Below, in pieces: positions 1 through 8,946 of a stretch of DNA of 64,000 bases; position 1 is the stretch's first letter, and the number at the start of each line of letters is the position of its first letter. This stretch comes from Planctomycetota bacterium. Its GTDB lineage: Bacteria > Planctomycetota > UBA1135 > UBA2386. Made by a program: the position numbers and the translations under genes. The stretch covers positions 1 through 64,000 of the forward strand of contig JAPYTD010000021.1 in the NCBI GenBank assembly GCA_029936315.1, written 5' to 3'. The notes under the pieces were generated by a model, which saw only the letters and a list, made by a program, of their open reading frames with translations, did not search any database and was not told where the DNA came from.

Positions 1-257
1 GCTCCTTGCCTGCCGTGCCGCGCAACGCACCTCGAATCACCCGGGGGGCTCGCTTCGCATTGCCCCAAGATGTGCCCCAGAGATTTTTTGGGGTGGAATG
101 GATGGAGGGGCGCGGCTGATGGCGCTGGCAGCTGAGTTGCGCGCGAAGCGCGCGGCCGCCCATGGCGCCCCGCCGTCGTTGCGGCGCGCGAGCCCTATGC
201 GATTTTTTGCCGCGCAGCCATCGAGCAGCAACCGACGAAGAGGCTTGAAGAGTCAGA

Positions 258-300
258 TGCCAGGCAACTAGCCCGGCTCCGCCAGCCTAGTTGCCTGGCA
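258..300 (-). terminator. Perfect 14-bp inverted repeat (TGCCAGGCAACTAG / CTAGTTGCCTGGCA) whose stem is made of the last codons and TAG stop of the STAS gene
   Basis: Arms 258-271 and 287-300, 15-nt loop; no clear U tract after the stem. Confidence 0.6.
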
Positions 301-1054
301 GCTGAGTTTTCAAAAACGCCATGTCGTTCGCGAACTGCCCGAGGGCTTCGCGGTCGGCGTCACTGATCTTCGAGTACTTGGCTGTGATGCGTACGGTGTC
401 GTCATCGCCCGCGGGCTCGACGCCAGCGCCGGTCGCGGTGATCTCGAAGAAGCTCTTCTTGATCATCTTGACCTGGAACTTCATCGAGAGCTCGCCGCCG
501 TCGAAGAACAGGGACTTGGCTTGGTCGGCGTTGAAGCCAGCTTTGGAGCCGTTCCACAGGAACTGCATCCGGTTGCCGTCGAGGTTGGCGATCTTGCCGA
601 CGAGCACCATCTTCTTTTTGCTGCCGAGCATTTGGTTGCGCGTCTCGTCCGGGAACGTGACGAGCACCTTCTCTTGGTCGACGGTCGCTTCACCGGTCAA
701 TTCCCTCTTGTTGAGGTGCTTGATCATGGCCTTGGTCGCCGAGGCTTCGTCGTCGTGCAGCACGATGAGCTTGTCGATGCCGACCTTGGTCATCACGTCA
801 CGCACGAATGGCGATGGCTGCGCAACGACCAGTTCGCCGTCTTCGGCGCGGCAGCGCTTGTGCGCCTTGATCACGGCACCGAGCGCGGTCGAGTTGATGA
901 ACTTGACCAGGCGCATGTCCAGGATCAGGTGGGTGACGCCGCGATCCAGCAGGTCTTCCACCTCATCCATCAGGGCCGGGCAGTAGAATGTGTCAAATTC
1001 ACCCTTGAGCGTCAGGGTCGCGTATTCGTCGTGCAGGGACTTATCGATCTTCAT
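287..1054 (-). CDS. STAS-domain protein (anti-sigma factor antagonist-like) with uncharacterised C-terminal domain
   Basis: MKIDKSLHDEYATLTLKGEFDTFYCPALMDEVEDLL...LILDMRLVKFINSTALGAVIKAHKRC is STAS-like; start at 1054 preferred over the longer ORF. Confidence 0.8.
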   Translation of the reverse strand: MKIDKSLHDEYATLTLKGEFDTFYCPALMDEVEDLLDRGVTHLILDMRLVKFINSTALGAVIKAHKRCRAEDGELVVAQPSPFVRDVMTKVGIDKLIVLHDDEASATKAMIKHLNKRELTGEATVDQEKVLVTFPDETRNQMLGSKKKMVLVGKIANLDGNRMQFLWNGSKAGFNADQAKSLFFDGGELSMKFQVKMIKKSFFEITATGAGVEPAGDDDTVRITAKYSKISDADREALGQFANDMAFLKTQLPGN

Positions 1055-1213
1055 GGCATCCGGGGGGACTGTGGGAGAAATCAGTCCGCAAGGGGGTCGC
1101 GGGATTCTGGCCGGTCTGCCCCTTGGGCGCAACGTGGGGGATGGCATTCCGTGTAGCAAGCTTGCGATGCTATGGCGTTGCTTGCTCCGGCGTTCTAGAG
1201 TTGCCTGCGGCAC

Positions 1214-2563
1214 ATGAAATGGCCTTGGACCAAGAACATGGACGTTGGCCCCTCCGGCGGGAAGGGGGGCGGGGGCGAGGATTCGATGTCGGCATCGACG
1301 ATTCTGACCGGCAACGCCGAGGAGGATTCGAAGTCGCTGGAGATCCTCCTGGACACGATTGCGGCCGTCACGGCCAATATCGACCTGGATACGGTGCTGC
1401 GCGACATCGTCGACCGATCCCTGCAGGTCACCAACGCCGAGCGCGCACTGCTGCTGCTGGGCGATGATCCCGACGAGCTGACGGTCCGGGTTGCCCAGGA
1501 CAAGGAGGGGCAGACCCTTACGGGCGAATTGCAGTGGAGCCGCAGCCTGGTGCGCCGCTGCATCGAAGAAGGCGTCGCGGTGCGTTCGGTGGTGCAATCA
1601 GACCAGGAAGCGCTCGAGATCGGGCGTTCGGTCTACGACCTGAAATTGCGGGCGGTGATGTGCGCGCCGATGCGGTCGAAGGGTCGCACGGTTGGGGTCA
1701 TCTACGTCGATTCGCGCGCGGTCCGCCGCGAGTTTTCGGCCCGTGACTTGGCATTGTTCGGTGCGATCTCCGCCCAGTTGGCGATCTCGGTCGAAAACGC
1801 GCGCCTGCACGCGGACTCGTTGGAGAAGGTCAAGCTGCAGAAGGACGTCGAAATCGCGCGCCGCATCCAGCAGCACTTGCTGCCCGATGTGCCTCGTGAT
1901 TGGGGCGGCTTTGAAATTGGGTTGCGCTACGAAGCGGCCGAACAGGCCTCCGGCGACACCTATGATTGCGTCGAGATGCCGGGTGGTCGCTTCGCGATCA
2001 TGATCGGCGATGTCACCGGCCACGGCATCGGGGCGGCGCTGTTGACGCACGCGGTGCAAGCAGCCTTGCGCAGCTACCTCGAGTTGATCGACGACGCGGC
2101 GACGGTGATCACCAAGGTCAACCAGCGCCTGGTCGAGAGTGTCGAGACCGGCAACTTCATGTCGCTGCTGTTGATCATCCTCGATCCAGAAAAGCGCACG
2201 CTCGAGTACGTCAACGCGGGCCACCCGGGTCTCGTGGTTTGCCAGAAGGATGGCATTCAGGTGCTGGAGAAGACCGGCATGGTTCTCGGCGTCGTTGGCG
2301 ACCAGAAGTACGAAGCGAGTCCGACGATCGAACTGGAAGCGGGCGACGTGTTGTTCCTGCACACCGATGGCGTTGACGAGGCGATGTCGCCGGACCGCGC
2401 AGTGTTTGGCATCGAACGACTGCACAATCTCGTCGGCGACCAGCGCCGCGATGGCTCTTCTGCCAACGAGGTGCTGACCGAAGTCGAACAGCAGATCCGG
2501 GCGCACGTCGGCAGCGATTCGTTGGGGGACGACTTCACGATGATCGCGGTCAAGCTGACCTAG
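1214..2563 (+). CDS. GAF domain plus SpoIIE/RsbU-type PP2C serine phosphatase
   Basis: GAF-like N-terminus; KDVEIARRIQQHLLPDVPRDWGGFEIGLRYEAAEQASGDTYD...GDVTGHGIGAALL...LFLHTDGVDEAM. Confidence 0.88.
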   Translation: MKWPWTKNMDVGPSGGKGGGGEDSMSASTILTGNAEEDSKSLEILLDTIAAVTANIDLDTVLRDIVDRSLQVTNAERALLLLGDDPDELTVRVAQDKEGQTLTGELQWSRSLVRRCIEEGVAVRSVVQSDQEALEIGRSVYDLKLRAVMCAPMRSKGRTVGVIYVDSRAVRREFSARDLALFGAISAQLAISVENARLHADSLEKVKLQKDVEIARRIQQHLLPDVPRDWGGFEIGLRYEAAEQASGDTYDCVEMPGGRFAIMIGDVTGHGIGAALLTHAVQAALRSYLELIDDAATVITKVNQRLVESVETGNFMSLLLIILDPEKRTLEYVNAGHPGLVVCQKDGIQVLEKTGMVLGVVGDQKYEASPTIELEAGDVLFLHTDGVDEAMSPDRAVFGIERLHNLVGDQRRDGSSANEVLTEVEQQIRAHVGSDSLGDDFTMIAVKLT

Positions 2564-2640
2564 CTGGAACTGTTCCTGGGCTGGCGTGCCGGCCCGAGAT
2601 GCGGGCAAAGATCTCGGCATGCGCTGATCGATGCACATCT

Positions 2641-2700
2641 GGGGCACAGGGGGCCGGGGCACGAGTCTCTGGGGCACGAGTCTCCGGGGCACGAGGGGGC
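2641..2700. repeat. 15-bp period tandem repeat (GGGGCACGAGTCTCY), 4 units
   Basis: GGGGCAC recurs at 2641, 2656, 2671 and 2686. Confidence 0.85.
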
Positions 2701-2825
2701 CCGAGTCGCCCATGCGATGGCTAGGACCACGAAGTGATGGCAAGCTTTGCGGCGCTGCCTTAGTTGTTTACCCGCGCAACTGGCATCTCCTGAAAGTCGT
2801 AGGAACCCGTTGCCGTCCAACTGAC

Positions 2826-3809
2826 GTGAGCAAGTCCAAGAGCACAGGCCAGTCCGGTAAGACGGACAAGAAGGCGTCCCCCTTTGCCGACCGCCGGGTC
2901 ATCGCCCTGGCCGTTTTGATCGTGGCGATTGCGGGCTACTACATCTTCGGGTGGTGGAGCGGTGGCCAGGCGCGCGCCGCAGCTCGCAGCAAGCTCGTGT
3001 CGGACACGGTGGCCGAGCTCCAAAAGGACCAGCCGGCGTCAGACAAGCTCTCGAAGTTGATGGCCGGCATCGCGCGGCTTCCCGATGCTTTGACGGCGTC
3101 GGACCTGCTGGCGGCCCAGGCCCGCATTGAGTTGCATCGCGGCCGACCCGAGCGTGCCGAGAACCTGTTTGGCGCGATCGCCGCGAGTCCGACCGCGTCG
3201 GCCGAGGACCAGAGTCTCGGTTCGCGCATCCTGATGGCGAAGCACGAGGGCTTTGGCGGCGACAAGGTGCAAGCGAAGACCATGCTCGAGCAGGTGCTGA
3301 TCATGTCCGAGCGTGCCTACGGCGAGACCCGCGACGTGCAGGACCTGTTCCGTGCCTGGCAGGCTGCGACGCGGCTGTGGGATTCTCGTTCGGGCGAGCT
3401 GGCCGGACAGTTGCAGGCGAACCATGCCGAGTCGCCGGAGAGTCTGTTGGCGCAGTTGAGCAAGAACTTCGAGCCGGTGAGCGATCGTGACGTCGTCGCG
3501 CAGTTGATCGTCGACTTCGCCACGCAGCCTGCAGAGTTGCGTGCGATGCAGACCATTGTGACTGTGCACAATGACGATCTGCCGGGGGCGCTGAGTGACG
3601 CGCAGAGTCACTTGATCGCCTCGGCGGGGACCCCGTGCGTGCGCATTGCGTTGGCGTACGTGTTGCACATCTGTGCGACGGGGCATCCGGCGGAGTCGGC
3701 TGATCGCACGGTGTTTGTGAATCGGCGCAATGTGCAGCTCGATTGGTTGGATGCGCGCGCGCCGGTTGAGAAGCGGGCGAAGTGGCAGCCGATGCGCCAG
3801 CTTCGCTAG
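2826..3809 (+). CDS. Single-pass membrane protein with TPR-like helical region, unknown function
   Basis: GTG start; VSKSKSTGQSGKTDKKASPFADRRVIALAVLIVAIAGYYIFGWW then helical repeats. Confidence 0.65.
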   Translation: MSKSKSTGQSGKTDKKASPFADRRVIALAVLIVAIAGYYIFGWWSGGQARAAARSKLVSDTVAELQKDQPASDKLSKLMAGIARLPDALTASDLLAAQARIELHRGRPERAENLFGAIAASPTASAEDQSLGSRILMAKHEGFGGDKVQAKTMLEQVLIMSERAYGETRDVQDLFRAWQAATRLWDSRSGELAGQLQANHAESPESLLAQLSKNFEPVSDRDVVAQLIVDFATQPAELRAMQTIVTVHNDDLPGALSDAQSHLIASAGTPCVRIALAYVLHICATGHPAESADRTVFVNRRNVQLDWLDARAPVEKRAKWQPMRQLR

Positions 3810-3845
3810 ATTGGGGCGCCAGCTTCGCTAGATTGGGCGCCAGCT
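3794..3845. repeat. 22-bp tandem repeat containing the TAG stop codon, about 2.4 copies
   Basis: GCGCCAGCTTCGCTAGATTGGG at 3794-3815 and 3816-3837, then GCGCCAGCT; stop TAG 3807-3809 lies in copy 1. Confidence 0.9.
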
Positions 3846-3848
3846 CCC

Positions 3849-4724
3849 TTACTCCACAAACGGCCAACCGCCGCGCAACGCAACCACAGCTACCCCCGTC
3901 GCCAACACCGCAAACAACGGGGCCACGATCACCTTCTTGACCCCAAGGTTATGCACGATGTGCGTCAAATGCCGCCGGTCTCCGACCCACGGAGGAACCG
4001 CCAGCCAGACGCGCGCACACACGACTTGCACGAAGTCCACCAGCGGAATCGCCACCACCAGCAGCAGCAACGGCTCTTCACGCATCGTGTGTACGATCGC
4101 GTAGCTGGCGCAGAGTCCGAGGGCATAGGCGCCGCCGTCGCCGAGGAACAGGCGCGGTCGCGGCCAGTTCCATGGCAGAAAACCTAGCGCTGCGTAACCC
4201 GCCGCGGGGATCCAGTTCGCGGTTGGTTTGCCGAGGCCGAGACACAACAACGAACTGGCCGCGAGGCTGGTCGCGACGCCGTCCATGTTGTCGAGGAAGT
4301 TGATGGCGTTGGTCAGTACGAACGTCAGGCAGAACGCGATGGTGAAGTACCACGGGTCCGTCAACGGGTCCGCCACAGTTGCCGCAATCAAACCGGCAGC
4401 GATCGCCAGGCCGATGGCCTTGATTCGCCAGTCGACGCCGCCGTCATCGAGAGCTGCCGCCCGTTCTTTGCGTCGATCGTCTTCGAAGCCAGTCGCGGCC
4501 GCGATCACGATGGCGGCCAACGGCAACCAGGCGCGATCGACAATGCACCACGCGAGAATGGTCGGCACGATCAAGACACCCGCTAGCGGTACCGGCCGCG
4601 AGTGCACTTTGCGTCCCGGCCGCGGGGGGTCGTCCGGCAGCCAGCCGATCACGCGGCGGTTGCAGAACTCACCGATGGCGACGGTTGCCGTGGCAATCAG
4701 CACTGCCCAATAGGACTCGATCAT
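3849..4724 (-). CDS. Glycosyltransferase family 4 / WecA-MraY-like undecaprenyl-phosphate sugar phosphotransferase
   Basis: Multi-TM; NAINFLDNMDGVATS and LFLGDGGAYALG motifs; overlaps nadD. Confidence 0.82.
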   Translation of the reverse strand: MIESYWAVLIATATVAIGEFCNRRVIGWLPDDPPRPGRKVHSRPVPLAGVLIVPTILAWCIVDRAWLPLAAIVIAAATGFEDDRRKERAAALDDGGVDWRIKAIGLAIAAGLIAATVADPLTDPWYFTIAFCLTFVLTNAINFLDNMDGVATSLAASSLLCLGLGKPTANWIPAAGYAALGFLPWNWPRPRLFLGDGGAYALGLCASYAIVHTMREEPLLLLVVAIPLVDFVQVVCARVWLAVPPWVGDRRHLTHIVHNLGVKKVIVAPLFAVLATGVAVVALRGGWPFVE

Positions 4725-5369
4725 CGATAGAGGTCGTGCGCCTCCATGTAGGCGGCGACGGCGCTTGGCAGCTCGGGGAACTTGCGATCGCCTTTGCGCC
4801 AGCGGGTGCGGATGTCGGTGGCAGAGACGCCGTCGGCCGGCATCTCGAGTCGGTGCTTGAGCAGGGCGTCGCGTTCTTCCTGGCTGAGGTCGAGCCCGAC
4901 GAGGTCTTGGGGCGCGACCACGAAGCCGGCGCGTGGGAATGTCACGACGGTGGCGACTTCGAGTAGGCGATGGTGTTCGTGCCAGGTCGGCAGCAGCGGC
5001 AGGTTGTCGCTGCCGATCAGGAAGAATAGGGGGGTGCCGGGGGCCTCCTTGGCGATCTCCTGCAGCGTGTCGACCGTGAACGACCTGCCGGAGCGCTTGA
5101 GTTCGCGATCGTCTACGACCACACCTGGGACTTCGGCGAAGGCCAACCGGGCCATTTCGAGGCGGTGGGCGGCCGCAGCCATCTCCCGCTGGCCCTTGTG
5201 GGGGTGGTCCCCGGACGGAATTACGCGCAACTCGTGAACTGGCAACCGGGCCAGGGCCTGTCGTGCCAGGGTTACGTGCGTGCGGTGGGGAGGATTGAAG
5301 GATCCGCCCAGCACGGCGATTCCCCGGGGAGGAAGCTCGTTGTTGGTGTCGCCGGATGCCGTGACCATG
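4721..5369 (-). CDS. nadD: Nicotinate-nucleotide adenylyltransferase
   Basis: GIAVLGGSFNPPHRTHVTLARQAL...LFFLIGSDNLPLLPTWHEHHRLLE...SATDIRTRWRKG; start could be upstream at 5416. Confidence 0.9.
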
Positions 5370-5575
5370 TCTCGCCGGAGCGTAGGGGGCGAGCCCGGGC
5401 TGGCCAAGCATGTCACATCGGATGTCGAGGTCGTGGAATTGACGGTTGCGTCGTCATTTCCGGGTCGCTAGCTTTCCCCCTCGCGCTTTCTCCCAGCGCG
5501 ATTGAGACCCCCATCGCTACTCCCTCAAACGGGCTTCGGGCCCCACTGAGTCACCCAAACTATCTGGGCTATCCA

Positions 5576-5950
5576 ATGCGTAAGTTCGCACTCGTCCTTG
5601 CTCTACTCCCCATGGCAGCTTGCTCCACCTTCGGCTGGGAAGGCCAAGGCGCCGGCGTCACCCAGGAGCAGCAGCAGCGTGGCATCAAGGATGTCACCGC
5701 CCTCGCCAATGACTACGAAACGCAGGCGTTTTTCCGGAGCGTGCGTCGTCGCAGCGATGGTCGTAACAACGCGTTCGGTCGTGATCTGATGAACATCACG
5801 ACCTTCCTCGATCGTCACCTGTGGAACTACGACGCGAACGATCCGTACATGAACTTCCCGAGCAACACGACGAAGCTTGAGCATCTCGGCCGCTTCGGTC
5901 TGAACACGGCGGCGGGCCTCCCGTTCGTCGACGAGCTGACGACTCGCTAG
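5576..5950 (+). CDS. Small lipoprotein, unknown function
   Basis: MRKFALVLALLPMAACSTFGWEG lipobox; stop TAG sits in the loop of ACTCG-CTAGT-CGAGT. Confidence 0.7.
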   Translation: MRKFALVLALLPMAACSTFGWEGQGAGVTQEQQQRGIKDVTALANDYETQAFFRSVRRRSDGRNNAFGRDLMNITTFLDRHLWNYDANDPYMNFPSNTTKLEHLGRFGLNTAAGLPFVDELTTR

Positions 5951-6113
5951 TCGAGTAGGAGTACCCGCAGAGGTTCTCGCTGTGGGCCCCGAGTGGTTCA
6001 CGCAGTGCAGGGCTCGCCCATGTGGCGGGCCCGCGTTGTGTATGTGGCCTTGCTTGGGCGACTGTGTTGGGGCGGATGGATCCCTGATCCCAGCGATGGC
6101 CGACTAGTTTGCT

Positions 6114-6770
6114 CTAGAAGCGCTGCCAGATCGCTAGCTTGCGTTTGCGCGGGGCGGGCTCGGGCAGTTCATACTCGATCACGCGGCAGTCGCGAAACCT
6201 GCCGATCTTGTCCGGGGTTTCCGCGTCGATCTCGAGCCAGATCACCATGTGCCCGCCGGGTCGCACCAACGGTTGCGCCATCGACGCGATCTCTTGCGGC
6301 CGTGCGACCGCTCGGGCCGTCAGCAGATCGAAGCCATGGCGAAAGTCCTTTCGCAGCGAGGGCGCCTGTTTCGCATCCATCTGCAAGGTCTCGATGCGGT
6401 CGAGTCCGCTGGTAACCAGGCAGGTGCCGATGGCGCGCACCTTCTTGCCGGTCTTGTCCATCAGGTTGACGGTCGCGTTCGGATGCAAGGCGGCGACGCA
6501 GACGCCGGGAAAGCCGTTGCCGCTGCCGACGTCGAGCACGTGCTTTGGCGTCAAACCAGTCAGGCCAAAGGCGAGGCTGTCGAGTGCGTGCAACACGACG
6601 GCATCTTCCGGGTCGCGCACCGCCGTCAGGTTGATGTGCTCGTTCGTCTGCAGCATCGCGTCGAGGTAGCCGAGCACCTCGTCGGCGGTCTGCTCGTCGA
6701 TCTCGACACCGAGTTCCTTGGCTTTCTTGGCTAGCGCTTTGGGATCGGTCTGTTCGGGCTCAGTGGTCAC
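6114..6770 (-). CDS. rsmG: 16S rRNA (guanine527-N7)-methyltransferase RsmG
   Basis: INLTAVRDPEDAVVLHALDSLAF...VLDVGSGNGFPGV...LLTARAVARPQEI; GTG start inferred. Confidence 0.88.
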   Translation of the reverse strand: MTTEPEQTDPKALAKKAKELGVEIDEQTADEVLGYLDAMLQTNEHINLTAVRDPEDAVVLHALDSLAFGLTGLTPKHVLDVGSGNGFPGVCVAALHPNATVNLMDKTGKKVRAIGTCLVTSGLDRIETLQMDAKQAPSLRKDFRHGFDLLTARAVARPQEIASMAQPLVRPGGHMVIWLEIDAETPDKIGRFRDCRVIEYELPEPAPRKRKLAIWQRF

Positions 6771-6998
6771 GCCGGGATCTTCGCGGCTTTTGCTCCCGAC
6801 GCAACCGTGATCACGCGCATGCTTCAGTTGCGTTGTCGTCGCGTGGCGGTGGAGGCGCGTCTTGCGGCTTGCGGTTGCGCAACATCTTGACGGCGAACAC
6901 TGCGGCGACGTAACTCGCGTCGGGGGACTTACGTGGCGGCGGGACTTTGGGTCCACGATGGCAACTGTGCCCACGATGGCATTTGGATCCTATCGGGA

Positions 6999-8033
6999 TC
7001 ACGGCCGCTTGACTGGAGTTTCGAGAGCCTGCAGCAAGCCATCGACGCCGCCGTCCGGCGAGACCTGAATGATCTCCTGCAACCGGCGCAGCCAGGTCGT
7101 CTGTCGCCGGATCAATTTGTGGGTGTTGCGGCGGATTCGGTTGCGCAGTTCGGTGCGGTCCTTGTAGCGACCGCGCAGATAATCTCGGCACTCGGCATAG
7201 CCAATCGCCGCGCCCGAAGTATTCGAAAAACCACAGTCTTGTTCGATCGCCTCAGTCTCGGCGACGAGGCCCTGATCGAGCATGCGCTCGGTGCGCGCCT
7301 TGGCGCGTTCGTGCAGTTCGGCGCGGTCGCGAGTGACCATGACGACCCGGCAATCGCGCCGCCAGCCTTGCCGTTCAAAATGTTCCTGTTGGCTCGAGAT
7401 CGTCTTGCCGGTCACTTCGAGCACTTCGAGCGCGCGCACCAGGCGGCGCACGTCCTTGCGATGGATGCGCTCAGCCGCCTGCGGGTCGCTCCGCAGCAAT
7501 TCCTCGTGCAGCACCCCGGGTTGTTCGTGTTCCCGAGCGACGAGCGCCGCGCGCAGCTCGGGCTGCGCCTCGGGGCCCTGCATCATGCCCTTGAAGAAGG
7601 CCATCAGGTAGAGCGGCGTGCCGCCAACGAACAGCGCCTGCCGGCCGGTGGCGTGCAGCTGGTTGAGCTTGTCGTCGGCCATGCGGCACCAGCGAGCGAT
7701 GTCGAAGGTCTCGTTCGGATCGACGACGTCAATGAGGTGGTGGGGCACCCCAGCGCGTTCCTCTGCGGTCGGCTTTGCCGTGCCAATGTCCATGCGGCGG
7801 TAGACCGCCATCGAGTCCATGGACAAGACTTCCCGGCCGGTGCGTTCGGCCAGTTCGATCGCCAGTGCGCTCTTGCCGGAGGCCGTGGGCCCAGTCACGA
7901 CCCACAGCGGGAATTCGGCGCTGCGCCCATCCTGGCCCAAGCTGTGGATCTGGTTGCTCAACCCGCGCGAAGTTACCGGCTCCGCCCTTCCGCGTCGCGC
8001 TCTTGCCCGGTACGTTGGTCCGCTAACTTTCAC
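6999..8033 (-). CDS. miaA: tRNA dimethylallyltransferase
   Basis: VVTGPTASGKSALAIELAERTGREVLSMDSMAVYRRMDIGTAKP...VPHHLIDVVDPNETF; exact start uncertain. Confidence 0.93.
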   Translation of the reverse strand: MKVSGPTYRARARRGRAEPVTSRGLSNQIHSLGQDGRSAEFPLWVVTGPTASGKSALAIELAERTGREVLSMDSMAVYRRMDIGTAKPTAEERAGVPHHLIDVVDPNETFDIARWCRMADDKLNQLHATGRQALFVGGTPLYLMAFFKGMMQGPEAQPELRAALVAREHEQPGVLHEELLRSDPQAAERIHRKDVRRLVRALEVLEVTGKTISSQQEHFERQGWRRDCRVVMVTRDRAELHERAKARTERMLDQGLVAETEAIEQDCGFSNTSGAAIGYAECRDYLRGRYKDRTELRNRIRRNTHKLIRRQTTWLRRLQEIIQVSPDGGVDGLLQALETPVKRP

Positions 8034-8035
8034 CG

Positions 8036-8800
8036 ATGATTGCGTTTCTCTCAGATATCCATAGCAACATCGAGGCCCTGACCAACTGCCTCGCCGAAGT
8101 GGACCGCCTTGGCGCGGACCGCTTGATCTGCCTCGGCGACGTCATTGGTTACGGACCTCAGCCTCGCGACGCGCTGCGCACGATCATGGATCGCTGTGAG
8201 TTCTCGCTGCTCGGCAACCACGAGCACGGCGCGATGTTCTACGCCTCCGATTTTAACCCACGCGCTCGCGCCGCGATTGACTGGACCCGTGACCAGCTCA
8301 ACCGACGCGATTGCCCGCGCGAGGAAAACATGCAGTTCTGGAACTACCTGGACGGCATGAAGAAGGAGCACCGCGAGAGCAGCATTCTGCTCGTGCACGG
8401 TTCGCCGCGCGATCCGGTGCGGGAATACATGGTGCCGCGCGATGTGCTGGATAAGCAGAAGATGAGTGAGTGCTTCGCCAAGATGGGTGACTCCAAGCTC
8501 TGCTTCATCGGCCACAGCCACGTGCCCGGCGTCTACACGGAGTCAGGCAAGTTCTTGATGCCGAGTGAGATCGGCATGGAGTGGCAAGTGGATGAGCCAG
8601 CGATCGTCAACGTCGGTTCGGTCGGTCAGCCACGCGATGGCGACACCCGTTCGTCGTTCGTGACCTACGCCGGGGACGGCACCGACGGCACGGTGCGCTT
8701 CCACCGCATGGCCTACGACCACGAGGCCACGATGGCCAAGATCCGTTCCATCGAAGAGTTGCCGGACTACCTGGCAGATCGTCTTGCCCAGGGTCGTTGA
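8036..8800 (+). CDS. Metallophosphoesterase (YfcE/diadenosine tetraphosphatase-like)
   Basis: MIAFLSDIHSNIEAL...ICLGDVIGYGPQP...LLGNHEHGA...FIGHSHVPG. Confidence 0.88.
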   Translation: MIAFLSDIHSNIEALTNCLAEVDRLGADRLICLGDVIGYGPQPRDALRTIMDRCEFSLLGNHEHGAMFYASDFNPRARAAIDWTRDQLNRRDCPREENMQFWNYLDGMKKEHRESSILLVHGSPRDPVREYMVPRDVLDKQKMSECFAKMGDSKLCFIGHSHVPGVYTESGKFLMPSEIGMEWQVDEPAIVNVGSVGQPRDGDTRSSFVTYAGDGTDGTVRFHRMAYDHEATMAKIRSIEELPDYLADRLAQGR

Positions 8801-8946
8801 TCCTGTGTCGTTGCCCCTACCTCGCTGAAACCAATATTGAGTTGACCGAGTCGTTGCGTTGGCCCAAGGCGGCGCGCGGATTGGTCGCCAAACCCGCATT
8901 TGTCTGAACTGTTGGCCCGCACATCGACGCGGGCTCCTGACCCCTT

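Noticed and set aside
1-250. Possible gene fragment or minus ORF 37..231 at the window start
   Set aside because: No recognisable protein; only small palindromes (for example GCGCGCGAAGCGCGC). Too close to the edge to judge.
1598-2743. 381-aa minus-strand ORF antisense to the SpoIIE phosphatase
   Set aside because: Shadow ORF; the only interesting part (LVPRRLVPQRLVPRPPVP) is translation of the 15-bp repeat array.
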